Assembly: GCA_964408455.1 (NCBI GenBank)
Contig: CAYOZN010000008.1
Span: forward strand, 62,001-126,000
Length of the DNA: 64,000 nt
Origin: CAYOZN01 sp964408455
GTDB taxonomy: Bacteria > Planctomycetota > Phycisphaerae > UBA1845 > UTPLA1
Direction: 5' to 3'
The notes beneath the pieces were generated by a model that saw only the letters and a program-made list of their open reading frames with translations, did no database searches and was not told the origin of the DNA. Of this stretch, positions 7,649-17,262 are shown piece by piece. A program made the position numbers and the translations under genes. Each line of letters opens with the position of its first letter. The first letter of the stretch is position 1.

Positions 7649-10600
7649 ATGGACGGCATCAGGAAAAAAATCGTGCTGGCTGGGTTGGCCTTCGGCCTGG
7701 TGGCTGCGGCCTATCTGCTGTTTTCGTCGCAGGATGTGCCGACGCCGCGGCAGGCATCGGTCGAGGCGGTGGAGGCGGTTCGCGACTTCGTGACGGGGAC
7801 GACGTCGCAGGCGGCGCACTCGCTTTCGGGCGGGCAGATCAAGTTGAGCCCGGGCGAACATACGGTGATGTGGCGCTACGACCCGATCACGCAGCGGCCG
7901 CTGATGCGTTTCGAGGCGGAACGCTGGAACCCGGTATCGGACACCGAGTTCTACACCGTGGCGCCGGTGGTCACGATTTTCATGCCCCGGGGCGAGTCGA
8001 CGACGATCCGCGCGCAGGAGGCATACGTGATCGTCGCGCAGGCGGGGCAGGACCGGCTCGATCCGCGCAGCGGGCGGCTGATCGGCGATGTGAAGGTGAC
8101 GATCGATCGTTCGACGGAGGCGTGGCGCAAGGAGAACCCGGCGCTGGCGGACACGGAGGCCCATCCGGAGCAGCTCATTCACATCAGCATGCAGGATGCG
8201 CGGTTCGACATGGACCGTGCCGAGTTGACGTCCGATGGCGAAGTGGTGGTGGAGGCGGCCGAGGTCCGGATCGAAGACGTGCACGATCTGACGGTGCACT
8301 GGAACCAGCTGGACAACCGGATCGAGGCGTTGAAGTTTCAGCGGGGCGGCAAGCTGGTTCTGCGGCGGGACATGGGCTTTCCGGAGGGATTTGGTCTGGC
8401 AGCGGCAGAAAAGGGCGGCGGTGAGGCCAATGCCACCCTGCTGTCATCTGCCGATGCGGCGGGCGGCCGGCGGCTGCCGCGGGCGATGGCGAATGCGCCG
8501 CAGCGTGCAGAGGCGCCCAACGCGCAGGCGGCGGCCGAGGAGATTCGCCTGAACCGGGTGGTGGCGGCGAATGCGCCCGCCAGGGTGGAGACGGTCGAGG
8601 CGACGGGCAAGCCGGCCGAACTTCGATCGGCAGAGGAGATCGCGGCCGATCTGGAGGAGATGACGGCGGATGCGCGGCGGGCGGCGCAGCCGGACGGTCA
8701 GCAGCCGCCGACGGAGGCGGAGGTGCTGGCCGAGGCCGAGGATGATCCGCTGCTGCCCAGGCCCGAGCGAATCCACACCTACAAGATGGTGTTCAGCGAT
8801 GACGTGCTGGCCCGGCAGATCGCCGGCGAGCGCGAAGTGGGGCGGCTGGCGGCATCGGTGCTGGAGGTGTACTTCGACTTCGGCGACAAGCAGAAGCGGA
8901 TGGTGGCCGGCCCGCCGACGTCTCGTGCCACCACTACGGCACCAACCGAGGCCATGGCACCGGCATCGGTCAATGCAAATGAGGCGACTTCGGACGGCGA
9001 CGCGGCCGGCGACGACAATCGCCTCGAGTTGACGTGGAAGGGACCGCTGGAGCTGCGGCCGATCCCGGTCGAGCCGGCCGAGCAGACGGGCGATCGCCGC
9101 GACGTGATCGCGGTCGGCGAGCCGGTGCGGGTTGACAGCGTGCAGGGGCAGGCCGTTTGCCGGCAGCTCGTGTATCGCAACGAAGGGCGGCTGGTGTGGC
9201 TGTCGGGCACGGACGCGGACCCGGTGGAACTGACGACGCCCGACGAGCAGCGCCTGGTGGGCCGCGAGGTGTTCGTGGATCAGCGGCGCGGCCTGGCGAA
9301 GGTCGATGGTCCCGGCGAGATGCACGATCCGCGAAAGCCCAAGCCGCGTGAAGAGCGAGCGGCGGCTGCGGCCGGCATTACTGAGGGTGCAGTCAGCGCC
9401 GACGACGCGGGCATCGCTGCCGCGCGACTGGCATTGGCGGCGGCGGAGGAGAAGAAGCCGCGGGAGCCTGTGGAGATTCGCTGGGCGCGCGGCGTCGATC
9501 TGGAAATCGGGCGGCGGCCGGTGACGCGGCTGAATCCGGACACGCTGGCGGAGGAGACGAAGGACAAGGAATATCTGCGTCGCGCCTGGTTCCACGGCAG
9601 CGTGGCCCTGCGTCAGGGCGATGAGCGGATGTCCGCAAACGAGGTGGCGGTGACATTCGGCACGCCGCAGGGCGGCGACGCCCCGGTGGAGACGATCGAG
9701 CACATCAACATGTCGGGCGACGTGCGGCTGGAGCGCGCGGACGGGGAGATCTCGGCCCAGCGCCTGGACGTGACGATGATGACGACGCCGGACGGCCGCA
9801 ACATCCCGCGGACGGTGGACGCCTTCGACAGGGCCTACACGCGCGAGGGGCAGCAGGAATTCTTCGCCGATGAAATGCACGTGACACTGACGGAGTTTCC
9901 CGGCCCGCCGCGGTCGCTGCCGGACGGCACGCCGCTGCCGCCGAAGATGCAGCTCGGCGTGGAGACGCTGGATGCGCAGGGGAGCGTGGTACTGCTCGAT
10001 CCCCGGCGGAACGGCAAGGTGAGCCGGGCGAAGTCGCTGAAGGCGCGATTCCGCGACGGGAATGAGCTGGTGATCGCGGAGATCGAGAGTCCGTCGCCCG
10101 ATGTGCTCGCCCGCGTGCGCTTTGAGACCATGGCGATTCACGGGGCGCGCATTCTCGTGGACATGGACGCCGAGACGGCGGACGTGCCGGGGCCCGGCAA
10201 GGCCTGGATGCTGGCCAGCGAGAACTTCGGCGGCGGGCGATTCACGCGGCCGACGCCGGTGCGCATCTCGTGGTCGGGCCGGATGCAGCTTCGCATGAAG
10301 CAGAATTACGGCGTCTTTCTCGACGACGTGAAGACGCGCTCCCTGGGCCCGGTGAAGGCCGGTTCCGAGATGTTCGATCTGAACTGCGACAAGCTGACCG
10401 TGCGTTTCGCGCCTGCGCCGCCGGAGGCGCCGCGTCGCAGCACGCCGGACATGGTCGATCGCATTCCATTCCTGGCGGCGCTGATGGCGGAAGAGGACCA
10501 GGCGGACTTCACTAGCGGCGTCACGGCGAACGTCCAGCGCAAGGAGCCGACGTACATCATTGCCGAGGGCCGCGCCGAGGCGGTGACCAGTGCTCACGAG

Positions 10601-11356
10601 CGTTCGACGGTCGAAGGCGAGCCGGGCCGGCTGAAGAGCCGCATCTACGTCTCGGGGCCGCAGATCGTCGCAAACCTGGAGCGGGAACAGATGAGCGTGC
10701 CGGCGGCCGGCTCGCTGTTGATCGAGGACTACCAGTTCAATCCTGCCAAGCCGACGAAGCTGTCGCGCCGGCCGAGCGGCGGGCCGCTGATGAGCGCGGT
10801 GCAGGGCGAGGGGCCGAGCCAGACGCTGGTGACGTGGGCGAATTCGATGGACCTGTTCGTCGATCGCGGCCTGGTGTCGTTCGATCGCGACGTGCGGATG
10901 GAGCATCGCAGCGGCAAGCAGATCGTCAAGAAGGACGAGCTGGCCGCGTCCATGAACATCGGCGTGGAGCAGCTCGAGCATATCGGCGTCGGTCGCCACG
11001 CGCGGCTTTCGTGCGACAACCTGCTGCTGGAGTTCATGACCGGCGGCTCGCGCGGGTCCGAGTCGGCGGGCCAGGGCACGGCCGATCTGCGGGCGACCGA
11101 TCTGCGGCGGATGATCGCGCGGGGCTCGATCCATCTTCAGGAAGACACGAAAAGCATGATCGCGGATTATCTCCAGTACTTGCAGGACACGAACGAGGTG
11201 CGGCTGGAGGGGCGGCCGGGGCTGGAGGCCTCGATCATCGACCAGGACGAATCGGCGCAGCACTTCTCGGTATGGCGCGGGCCGCTGCTGATCTGGAACC
11301 GTGCCACAAATCACATTGAAGCGCCCAATGCCAACGTGCGGACCAGCCGTCGTTAA
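7649..11356 (+). CDS. Giant membrane-anchored OstA/LptC-like protein
   Basis: Protein of 1,235 residues. A single N-terminal membrane segment (about residues 8-26) is followed by a long extracytoplasmic region rich in short beta strands. Residues about 85-240 look like the LptC/OstA fold (SGRLIGDVKVTI, ARFDMDRAELTSDGEVVVEA). Further OstA-like strand pairs of the type G-x-V-x-L-x-x-G-x-x-x-x-A-x-x occur near residues 640-720 and 760-860. E. coli LptC and LptA are under 200 residues, so this is several-fold larger, with Ala/Glu-rich linkers around residues 265-370 and 560-610. By family it may bridge lipopolysaccharide or another lipid across the periplasm. That role is inferred. lptB lies about 34 kb away. 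Confidence 0.62.
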   Translation: MDGIRKKIVLAGLAFGLVAAAYLLFSSQDVPTPRQASVEAVEAVRDFVTGTTSQAAHSLSGGQIKLSPGEHTVMWRYDPITQRPLMRFEAERWNPVSDTEFYTVAPVVTIFMPRGESTTIRAQEAYVIVAQAGQDRLDPRSGRLIGDVKVTIDRSTEAWRKENPALADTEAHPEQLIHISMQDARFDMDRAELTSDGEVVVEAAEVRIEDVHDLTVHWNQLDNRIEALKFQRGGKLVLRRDMGFPEGFGLAAAEKGGGEANATLLSSADAAGGRRLPRAMANAPQRAEAPNAQAAAEEIRLNRVVAANAPARVETVEATGKPAELRSAEEIAADLEEMTADARRAAQPDGQQPPTEAEVLAEAEDDPLLPRPERIHTYKMVFSDDVLARQIAGEREVGRLAASVLEVYFDFGDKQKRMVAGPPTSRATTTAPTEAMAPASVNANEATSDGDAAGDDNRLELTWKGPLELRPIPVEPAEQTGDRRDVIAVGEPVRVDSVQGQAVCRQLVYRNEGRLVWLSGTDADPVELTTPDEQRLVGREVFVDQRRGLAKVDGPGEMHDPRKPKPREERAAAAAGITEGAVSADDAGIAAARLALAAAEEKKPREPVEIRWARGVDLEIGRRPVTRLNPDTLAEETKDKEYLRRAWFHGSVALRQGDERMSANEVAVTFGTPQGGDAPVETIEHINMSGDVRLERADGEISAQRLDVTMMTTPDGRNIPRTVDAFDRAYTREGQQEFFADEMHVTLTEFPGPPRSLPDGTPLPPKMQLGVETLDAQGSVVLLDPRRNGKVSRAKSLKARFRDGNELVIAEIESPSPDVLARVRFETMAIHGARILVDMDAETADVPGPGKAWMLASENFGGGRFTRPTPVRISWSGRMQLRMKQNYGVFLDDVKTRSLGPVKAGSEMFDLNCDKLTVRFAPAPPEAPRRSTPDMVDRIPFLAALMAEEDQADFTSGVTANVQRKEPTYIIAEGRAEAVTSAHERSTVEGEPGRLKSRIYVSGPQIVANLEREQMSVPAAGSLLIEDYQFNPAKPTKLSRRPSGGPLMSAVQGEGPSQTLVTWANSMDLFVDRGLVSFDRDVRMEHRSGKQIVKKDELAASMNIGVEQLEHIGVGRHARLSCDNLLLEFMTGGSRGSESAGQGTADLRATDLRRMIARGSIHLQEDTKSMIADYLQYLQDTNEVRLEGRPGLEASIIDQDESAQHFSVWRGPLLIWNRATNHIEAPNANVRTSRR

Positions 11357-12563
11357 GCGCCTGTCTCCATTACAAGCCGCGCGGCCGGCACCGGCACCTG
11401 GTGCATTGCACGCCGGTTAACGTGCACAGGAAATTGACCGGCGAGCGCGCGAAAATGTCACGCCGATGCCCTTGCCTTTTCGGTCGTAGCGGGAAGAATC
11501 GTTCAACCAGGCCGAAGTCAGGGTGGGCGGCGGCGACGACCTCTCCTTTCGCGAGCCCGATCGGGTTCGGACGCGCAGACGCCCGGAATAGTACCTGCCG
11601 GCCCGGCTGGGATCTTTCGACTACGAGCCAGCACAACTGAACGACTGCGTTCGCATGCGAGCCTGCCTGCGCGGAAATGCGCCGGGCAGAAGCGCGCGGC
11701 GAACCGACACGCTGAAACAGCGGCCTATCGACCTCGCACCCGACGGCCGCGACGGATCGGAATGCCCGCGGCCCAGCCTGCGCGGCGTACCGGTCGCGGG
11801 TGACAATTATCCGGCACGAGGAAGGGAAGCGGCAAAGGCGGCGCAACTGCGCCGGCGCCGGCGGTGCGCTCGGAGCGGGCGCCGGCCTGGGGGCCGATGA
11901 GGCATGAATGGGGGGGAACGGGTGGGAAAGCCGCATGGCGGAACGCGGGGGGTGAGTGTCGGCGATGCGGCACTGAAGGAGCGGGGGGAACCTCGCGGCG
12001 GACCGGGCAGATTCGTCTCCCGGTCCGCCGGCCGAACATCATCAGGCAGGTTGCCGTGACGCGGCGCGGCGCGGATGCGGTCGCGAGCCAATGCGGAGTG
12101 GAACCGCGGCCGCGGGGTGCCGGCGTGCGTTGCGGCGCCTGCCGATTCAGGAATCGCGCTGGTGCATCGTCGAGGGCGACGCACGACGCGGCGGACAAGA
12201 CGGGTTGGGCATGACGGGCGCCGAGCAAGGGGGGTAAAGCTGCCAGAGGCGCCGAATGGCGCTGCGGCCTCGTCGGCCGCGCTTTCCGGCAGGGGGAACG
12301 GGGGGCAGGCGCCCGTCATGACGTTTTTTGAGCGCCTTCCGGCAATCATCGGCCGGGCGGCGCGACCCCCGAGGCAGCCAGGGCGGCGGCGAGAGTTGCC
12401 CTGGCTGCATCGGCGGGCCTTCGCGGGTCGACTCGATCCATCCAGATTTGCTGATGATTGGCGGCTGTCCCGTGGTGCAATCGGTTAGTCGGCGGGCGAA
12501 TGGCACCGATGCCGGCGGTGAGGGCTTGGCGCGAACCGCTCGCTCGTTGTCGCGGCGCCGATA
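11357..12563. other. Gene-poor GC-rich spacer of about 1.2 kb
   Basis: Lies between the 3' ends of the OstA-like gene and motB. Several frames stay open on both strands because stops are rare at this GC content, but their products are Arg/Pro/Ala-rich, lack motifs and overlap one another. A 10-bp palindrome CGTCATGACG followed by six T occurs near 12317-12332. No RNA gene was supported. Confidence 0.5.
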
Positions 12564-13337
12564 TCACGGACCAGTAGCGGCGGGGCTGGTGGCGGAGAGT
12601 TCCTCGGGCGTCTGCGGCTGGGCGATGTAGTCGCTGATGAGCGACTGCGACACCACGATCTCGACGCGCCGGTTGGCATTTCGACGCTCGTCGGTATACG
12701 TCTGCTTGAGCACGGGCTCGTGGGCGCCGGCCGACGAGATGCGCAGGGCGCGCGGATCGAGCCCGAGCTCGATCAAGCGGTCGGCGACGGCCCGGGCGCG
12801 GGCGTAACCCAGCTCAAAGGGATCGCGAATGCCGAGATCGGGCGGGATGGGCTCGTTGGTGGCATGGCCGCGGATTTCGAGCTTGTTGTTGCGGCCGCGC
12901 AACTCGCTGACGAGCTTGGACAGCAGGACGTTGAGTTCGGGCTTGATGCTGGTGGAGAAGCGATCGAAGGCGATGGGGCCGCCGATGGTCAGCTCGGCCC
13001 CGTCGCGGACCTTTTTCACGCGATAGTACATGCCGTCCATGCCGGGCTCGTCGGAATGGCCGTAGTTCTTTTCCTTGTTGGGGATGTAGAGCGTTTCGAA
13101 CTTCACGAGGAAGCTCTTGAAGTCGACGACCTGGTCGTGGTAGTAGCCCGACTGGCCGGAAGCGCCGAAGGCCTTGCGGATGGATTCGAGGGCGGCCATG
13201 AAGAGCTTGTCGCGCTCGTCGAAATTCGCCATGGCCGCCAGCATGATGAAGAAGCACAGCAATAGCGACATCATGTCGCCGTAGGTGAGGACCCACATGG
13301 GGGCGCCGGGCGGTGGGCAGTTGCATTTCTTGGCCAT
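12564..13337 (-). CDS. motB: Flagellar motor protein MotB
   Basis: Stator subunit of 257 residues anchoring the MotA/MotB proton channel to peptidoglycan. The N-terminus has one membrane helix beginning WVLTYGDMMSLLLCFFIMLAAM, and Asp21 sits where the proton-carrying Asp of MotB lies. The region at about 30-115 is the plug and linker. Residues about 130-240 form an OmpA-like peptidoglycan-binding domain, with LEIRGHATNEP, ARARAVADRLIELGLDP and an NRRVEIVV end. It follows motA by 28 bases on the same strand. A Cys-x-Cys precedes the membrane helix. The surrounding genes are not flagellar, and the structural flagellar genes are over 40 kb away. Confidence 0.92.
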   Translation of the reverse strand: MAKKCNCPPPGAPMWVLTYGDMMSLLLCFFIMLAAMANFDERDKLFMAALESIRKAFGASGQSGYYHDQVVDFKSFLVKFETLYIPNKEKNYGHSDEPGMDGMYYRVKKVRDGAELTIGGPIAFDRFSTSIKPELNVLLSKLVSELRGRNNKLEIRGHATNEPIPPDLGIRDPFELGYARARAVADRLIELGLDPRALRISSAGAHEPVLKQTYTDERRNANRRVEIVVSQSLISDYIAQPQTPEELSATSPAATGP

Positions 13338-13365
13338 GGCGGAATCCAGTGTCAGGCTGCCGGCA

Positions 13366-14148
13366 TCACGCCTTTTCGACGGTCAGCGCGGCCCGCTGCC
13401 GTGGCGCCAGGAAGACGGCCAGCTTCATCTCGAGCATGCGCGGGTTGTCGCCGGCCTGCAGGCCGAGGATGCCGTTCTTGGCGATCTCGAGATAGAGCAT
13501 CTCCTCGTTGTGCTTGGCCGTCAGTTTGTCCACGAGCGGCAGACACAGGGCATTTGCCAGCACGGCGCCGTACAGTGTCGTCAACAGGGCGATGGCCATG
13601 CCGGGGCCGATCTTCGAGACGTCGTCCATGTTCTTGAGCATGACCACCAGGCCGACCAGCGTTCCGATCATGCCGTAGGCCGGGGCATATTTGGCCAGCA
13701 GGTCGGGAATGCTCTTGCCCTCGCCGTGTCGCTGATCGATCTGCTCCATCTCGAGATCGAGCACGGCCTTGACGGTCTCGGCGTCGGTGCCGTCGACGAC
13801 CATCTGGAGGCCATTGGCGAGGAAGGGATCGCGTATTTCTCCGATCGAGTTCTGAAGCGAGAGAATGCCCTCGCGGCGGGCGACGTCGGCAAGCTGCACG
13901 ATCTGGCGGATCAACTCGGCCGGGACCGCCGAGCGATTGAAGAACGCGTTCTTGGTGATCTTGAGAAACGCCAGGCACGTCTTGAGCCGTGCGGAGAACA
14001 GTGTCACGAAGGAGGCGCCGCCGATGACCATGGCCACGGAGGGGACGTCGAGGAATGAGCCGAAGATGTCCCCCTCTGAGCTGGCCCAGAGGGAGTAGAG
14101 CAATAGGCCGGTCGAGGCCATGAAGCCCAGTAGTGTCCCGATATCCAT
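13366..14148 (-). CDS. motA: Flagellar motor protein MotA
   Basis: Stator channel protein of 260 residues. Four hydrophobic segments are visible: about 5-22, 33-52, 153-172 and 184-203. Between the second and third is the large cytoplasmic loop that contacts the rotor protein FliG. The family stretch around YAPAYGMIGTLVGLVVMLKNM and the following GPGMAIALLTTLYGAVLANAL are typical of MotA. It lies immediately upstream of motB in a two-gene operon. Its FliG partner is encoded at 60.4 kb in this window. Confidence 0.93.
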   Translation of the reverse strand: MDIGTLLGFMASTGLLLYSLWASSEGDIFGSFLDVPSVAMVIGGASFVTLFSARLKTCLAFLKITKNAFFNRSAVPAELIRQIVQLADVARREGILSLQNSIGEIRDPFLANGLQMVVDGTDAETVKAVLDLEMEQIDQRHGEGKSIPDLLAKYAPAYGMIGTLVGLVVMLKNMDDVSKIGPGMAIALLTTLYGAVLANALCLPLVDKLTAKHNEEMLYLEIAKNGILGLQAGDNPRMLEMKLAVFLAPRQRAALTVEKA

Positions 14149-14477
14149 TCCGCTCGTGCCTCAGGCGCCGTCGTGTCCAAGCTGCAGCGCGACGCGGTGT
14201 TTTCATCGGTGATTACGGGGCTTGGTTTCACATCGGACGTTCCGGCGGCTGGCGGCGATGCGCGGGCGGGCGGGCAATTGCGGACGTGAGCGGGCCTGGT
14301 CCGCGTGCATGAAGATAATATGGGACGAGAGCGCGGCATGCCGCGGCAGAGTCACCGCTGCGGGGTTTTCTGCCCGTAAAGGGAGTGGCGCGCCGGAGGC
14401 CGGGGAGCCTGTGAGACGACATGTCTGCGAGTCGGGGGGCGACAAGGAGTGAAATTCCTGCGCGTCCCCCCCGGTGC
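14149..14477. other. Spacer upstream of motA
   Basis: About 330 bp between motA and the 3' end of the next minus-strand gene. It should contain the motAB promoter. I found no convincing sigma-70, sigma-28 or sigma-54 pattern, and no gene. Confidence 0.4.
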
Positions 14478-15548
14478 TTATGACGCGGCCGAATTCGCGA
14501 GCAGGGCGCGAATCTCGGAAGGCTCCGGCCGGCGGGCGGTGCTTTGCCAGGCGATCAGGACGGCCACGCCCGTGTCATCGCCGAAGCTGAAAACCTGAAC
14601 GCGGCCGTCGGCCCGGACGTAGCCCTTGCCGCTGCGAGTGTCGAGAATGACCGGCGTGTCGGCCGGTGTCACGCACCCGACACGAACGCCGCGCCGGCCG
14701 AGCCGATGCTCGCGAAAGAATAGACACCCCGGAGCCGCAAACCAGCGGCGTTCGTAAAAGAGCGGAACGGCGGCCGTGACGGCGATCAGGACGCCGATGC
14801 AGAAGAGGGCAAAGACCATGACGGTATCGCGGCGCCACAGCCGCCTGCCCAGGTACACGAGCGCCACGATCATGAAAGCAAATCGCCACGTATGCCCGGC
14901 GAGCCATTCCAAGGTCTCCCACGCGGAGAGTTCTTCAGCATCGTTGCCGTCGTCCTCCTCGGGCGAATGCTGCTGCGTCGTGGCAGCGAGCAGGTTGGCC
15001 GCCTGCTCCGCGTCATTCTCAAGATCGATGGGCTCAAACGGGACATCGCGCAAAGGCGGCAGCCGCGACAGGTCGATGGGGCCAGACCCGATCAGCACGA
15101 GCTCTCCCGGCGCGAACCGCTCCAGAAATCTGCTCATGTCGCGGCGGCTCCGGAGGCCGCGGGCCATGGCGCCGGCGGCTGCTTCGGCATGTGCGGCAAC
15201 GGGCAGGCGCCGGGCAAGCGACTCGAAGTAGGCCGCGTGCCGGTCGCGCGTGCGATAGGATCCGCCATCGAAGATCCGATCCACCAGCCAGAAGATCGTC
15301 CCGAAGGCGACGAGCAGCGTGAATCCTCCCGCAATGAGGCCCGCCAGCGGTGCCGCGGAGCCCAGCGAGCCAGCCATTGACGCGCCGATTCCAAAAAGTA
15401 CGCCGAACACCACCAGTGTGAACAGGGCGATGAAGGCGATGCCGACCAGGCGGGAAAGGGAGAAATCCGGGGGAGGAATTGTCAGTTGAAAAACGCGCGG
15501 TGGCGCCGTGGCGGTCGTATCCTGCGTTGTCCCAATCGTCGGTTCCAT
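14478..15548 (-). CDS. Polytopic membrane protein of unknown function
   Basis: About 356 residues, family not recognised. Two membrane helices near residues 32-55 and 62-87 are followed by a soluble stretch with an acidic segment (about 175-205, EEDDGNDAEELSAWE). Two more helices lie near 218-235 and 243-265. A C-terminal soluble beta-rich domain (VILDTRSGKGYVRADGRVQVFSFGDD) resembles small PH-like or bacterial regulatory domains. The frame stays open 91 codons further upstream into the preceding gene, so I start at the ATG at 15548, just after the PQQ-propeller gene (44-base gap). The two genes probably form one transcript. Function unknown. Confidence 0.6.
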   Translation of the reverse strand: MEPTIGTTQDTTATAPPRVFQLTIPPPDFSLSRLVGIAFIALFTLVVFGVLFGIGASMAGSLGSAAPLAGLIAGGFTLLVAFGTIFWLVDRIFDGGSYRTRDRHAAYFESLARRLPVAAHAEAAAGAMARGLRSRRDMSRFLERFAPGELVLIGSGPIDLSRLPPLRDVPFEPIDLENDAEQAANLLAATTQQHSPEEDDGNDAEELSAWETLEWLAGHTWRFAFMIVALVYLGRRLWRRDTVMVFALFCIGVLIAVTAAVPLFYERRWFAAPGCLFFREHRLGRRGVRVGCVTPADTPVILDTRSGKGYVRADGRVQVFSFGDDTGVAVLIAWQSTARRPEPSEIRALLANSAAS

Positions 15549-15592
15549 GCAGCATTCAACGAGGGCTTTCCGCGGCGTTCCGTTCGAGCGTT

Positions 15593-16858
15593 TCACGGCA
15601 GCTCGACGGCCATGATCGACTTCCGATCGCGCAGGTACAGGCGCTTCCCCACCATCGTCGGAAATGTCCACGCCTTTTCCTCCAGCAGCATCCGCCGGAC
15701 GTGGATCGTCAGCCCCTCGGGTGTTGGCGTGGCCAGCGTCAGGCGGCCATTCTCCTCGAGCATCAGCAGTTTGTCGCCCACACCGAGCATGCCGGCCCGC
15801 TCGACGTCGCGCGTTTGCCACAGGATGCGCCCGGTCTGCACGTCGATGGCGGTGAACACGGTCGCGCCGAAGTCGCCGCTGGAGAAGCAGGCCATGTCGC
15901 CGATGCGGATGACGTTGCGATGCACGACTTTGATTTTACGCGACGCCCAGACCTCGGCGACCTGGCTGCGGGCGCCGTCGTGCGCGAGCCGCAGCACGCG
16001 GGTGCCGGCGTGCCCCTCCGATGTCACCAACAGCAGATTGTCCGGGCCGAACACGGGATTGGGGATGTTGTTCAGCCACTGGCCCTCGTGCGAATGCCGC
16101 CAGAGCAGATCGCCGCGTGAAGGATCGATGGCGACCACTTCGCGGGCCATCAGACACACCATCTGCTCCCGCCCGTCGACATTGATACGCACGGGGGAGC
16201 CATAGCTGTTCTCAAAATCGTGCCGCCGCCAGGCGGTGCGGCCAGTCTGCCGGTCGAGCGCGACGAATGCGCTGCCGCGACCGCCGACCGGGAGGATGAT
16301 GTTGCCCCCGTGGGCGATGGGGCTGTTGGCGTAGCCCCAGCGCGTCCGCGTCCCGTCGAATTCGCGGACGAGCTCGCGCGACCAGCGCCGCGTGCCGGTG
16401 CCTTTGTCGAGGCACACAAGATGGCCATTGAAGCCGGCAGCGTACAGCGAATCGCCGGCGACGAGCGGCGTCGAGCGCGGGCCGTAGCCGTAGCCCGCGG
16501 CCTGCGAGGTTGTGTCGATCGGCTGGCGGTCGCGGTGCTCCCAGCGTGTCGCGCCGGTCGCGGCATCGAGGGCGACGGTGACGTCGTCGTCGCCGTCGCG
16601 ATACATCGTGTACAGCGTGTCGCCATCGACGAGGATGGACGAGTAGCCGTCGCCAAGGGGCCGCTGCCACAGGATGCGCGGTTGATCGTCGGCCCAGCTG
16701 GTGGCGAGCTCGACCGGTTCGGCGGCGAAGTCGCGGGTCGGGCCGCCGAACTGGGTCCACTGCGCGCCGGCAACGGACGCGATCGCGAGGGGCCACGCGA
16801 TGAAACATGCCCGCGTACAAGGATGAACCGTTCGCGGGATGGCGGGCGTGCGGGGCAT
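15593..16858 (-). CDS. Exported PQQ-like beta-propeller protein
   Basis: About 421 residues. A hydrophobic signal sequence near residues 15-32 ends at A-S-V-A-G-A-Q, so export is likely. The mature part shows repeated blades with a Trp-docking look: VALDAATGATRWEH, VCLDKGTGTRRWSREL, VALDRQTGRTAWRRH, VAIDPSRGDLLWRH and TAIDVQTGRILWQTRD. This is the PQQ_2/outer-membrane-protein-assembly propeller family, which is numerous in Planctomycetota and has no known enzymatic role there. The frame extends upstream through the 66-bp tandem repeat, but that extension has no protein character. I therefore start at 16858, although no clear ribosome site is seen. Confidence 0.75.
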   Translation of the reverse strand: MPRTPAIPRTVHPCTRACFIAWPLAIASVAGAQWTQFGGPTRDFAAEPVELATSWADDQPRILWQRPLGDGYSSILVDGDTLYTMYRDGDDDVTVALDAATGATRWEHRDRQPIDTTSQAAGYGYGPRSTPLVAGDSLYAAGFNGHLVCLDKGTGTRRWSRELVREFDGTRTRWGYANSPIAHGGNIILPVGGRGSAFVALDRQTGRTAWRRHDFENSYGSPVRINVDGREQMVCLMAREVVAIDPSRGDLLWRHSHEGQWLNNIPNPVFGPDNLLLVTSEGHAGTRVLRLAHDGARSQVAEVWASRKIKVVHRNVIRIGDMACFSSGDFGATVFTAIDVQTGRILWQTRDVERAGMLGVGDKLLMLEENGRLTLATPTPEGLTIHVRRMLLEEKAWTFPTMVGKRLYLRDRKSIMAVELP

Positions 16859-17097
16859 TTGACCGAGTGTATGCCGTACGGCCGCCGGTCGAATGCCTTG
16901 CGGCGACGATTTTCGCGCGATTGGGCGCGACGCGTCCCGCCTTGCGGGTTGCCCGTGTGTCGCCAATAATCGGCGGCATAGAGAGTTATGGTAATTTGGC
17001 CGGCGGGGTGGTTCCCGTGTGGTTGCCGGGAAGAAGAGGCAACTCGGGCTTCGCACTGTCCCGGCGCGCCGGGAAGCAGTGGCAGCCGGATGGACGG

Positions 17098-17216
17098 TGC
17101 AACTGGTGTTCGGCACTGCTTGAAGCGGTGGCACACGGGGGCAGTGGCACGCGGCTACACGGATGCAACTGGTGTTCGGCACTGCTTGAAGCAGTGGCAC
17201 ACGGGGGCAGTGGCAC
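17098..17216. repeat. 66-bp tandem direct repeat carrying hairpins
   Basis: Two nearly identical 53-base blocks (17098-17150 and 17164-17216) lie 66 bases apart in the spacer between the divergent PQQ-propeller and valS genes (16859-17262, otherwise empty). Each contains CACTGCT-TGA-AGC(A/G)GTG, a 7-bp inverted repeat with a 3-base loop, perfect in copy 2 (17180-17196). Only a few bases differ between the copies. Confidence 0.85.
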
Positions 17217-17262
17217 ACGGATGAGGTGGTTTGAGCGCTGAGGGGCGTTGACAGGCAGGACT

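Noticed and set aside
7466..11620. Similar 20-base stretches (CCGGCTCGGCTGGGAT at about 7475 and CCGGCCCGGCTGGGAT at about 11600)
   Set aside because: Similarity does not extend beyond the core, and no structure or third copy was seen.
12317..12332. CGTCATGACG followed by TTTTTT as a terminator
   Set aside because: The palindrome has no loop and no upstream plus-strand gene ends close by.
11725..12488. Overlapping open frames on both strands in the 1.2-kb spacer
   Set aside because: Products are Arg/Pro/Ala-rich without motifs. Long open frames are expected in this GC-rich DNA.
12468..12530. tRNA-like stretch GTGGTGCAATCGGTTAG
   Set aside because: It resembles a D-arm, but no anticodon arm, T-arm or acceptor pairing can be built from the following bases.
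16859..17218. Upstream extension of the PQQ-propeller gene encoding duplicated CHCPRVPLLQAVPNTSC
   Set aside because: The duplication is only the 66-bp tandem repeat read in frame. The signal peptide starts further downstream.
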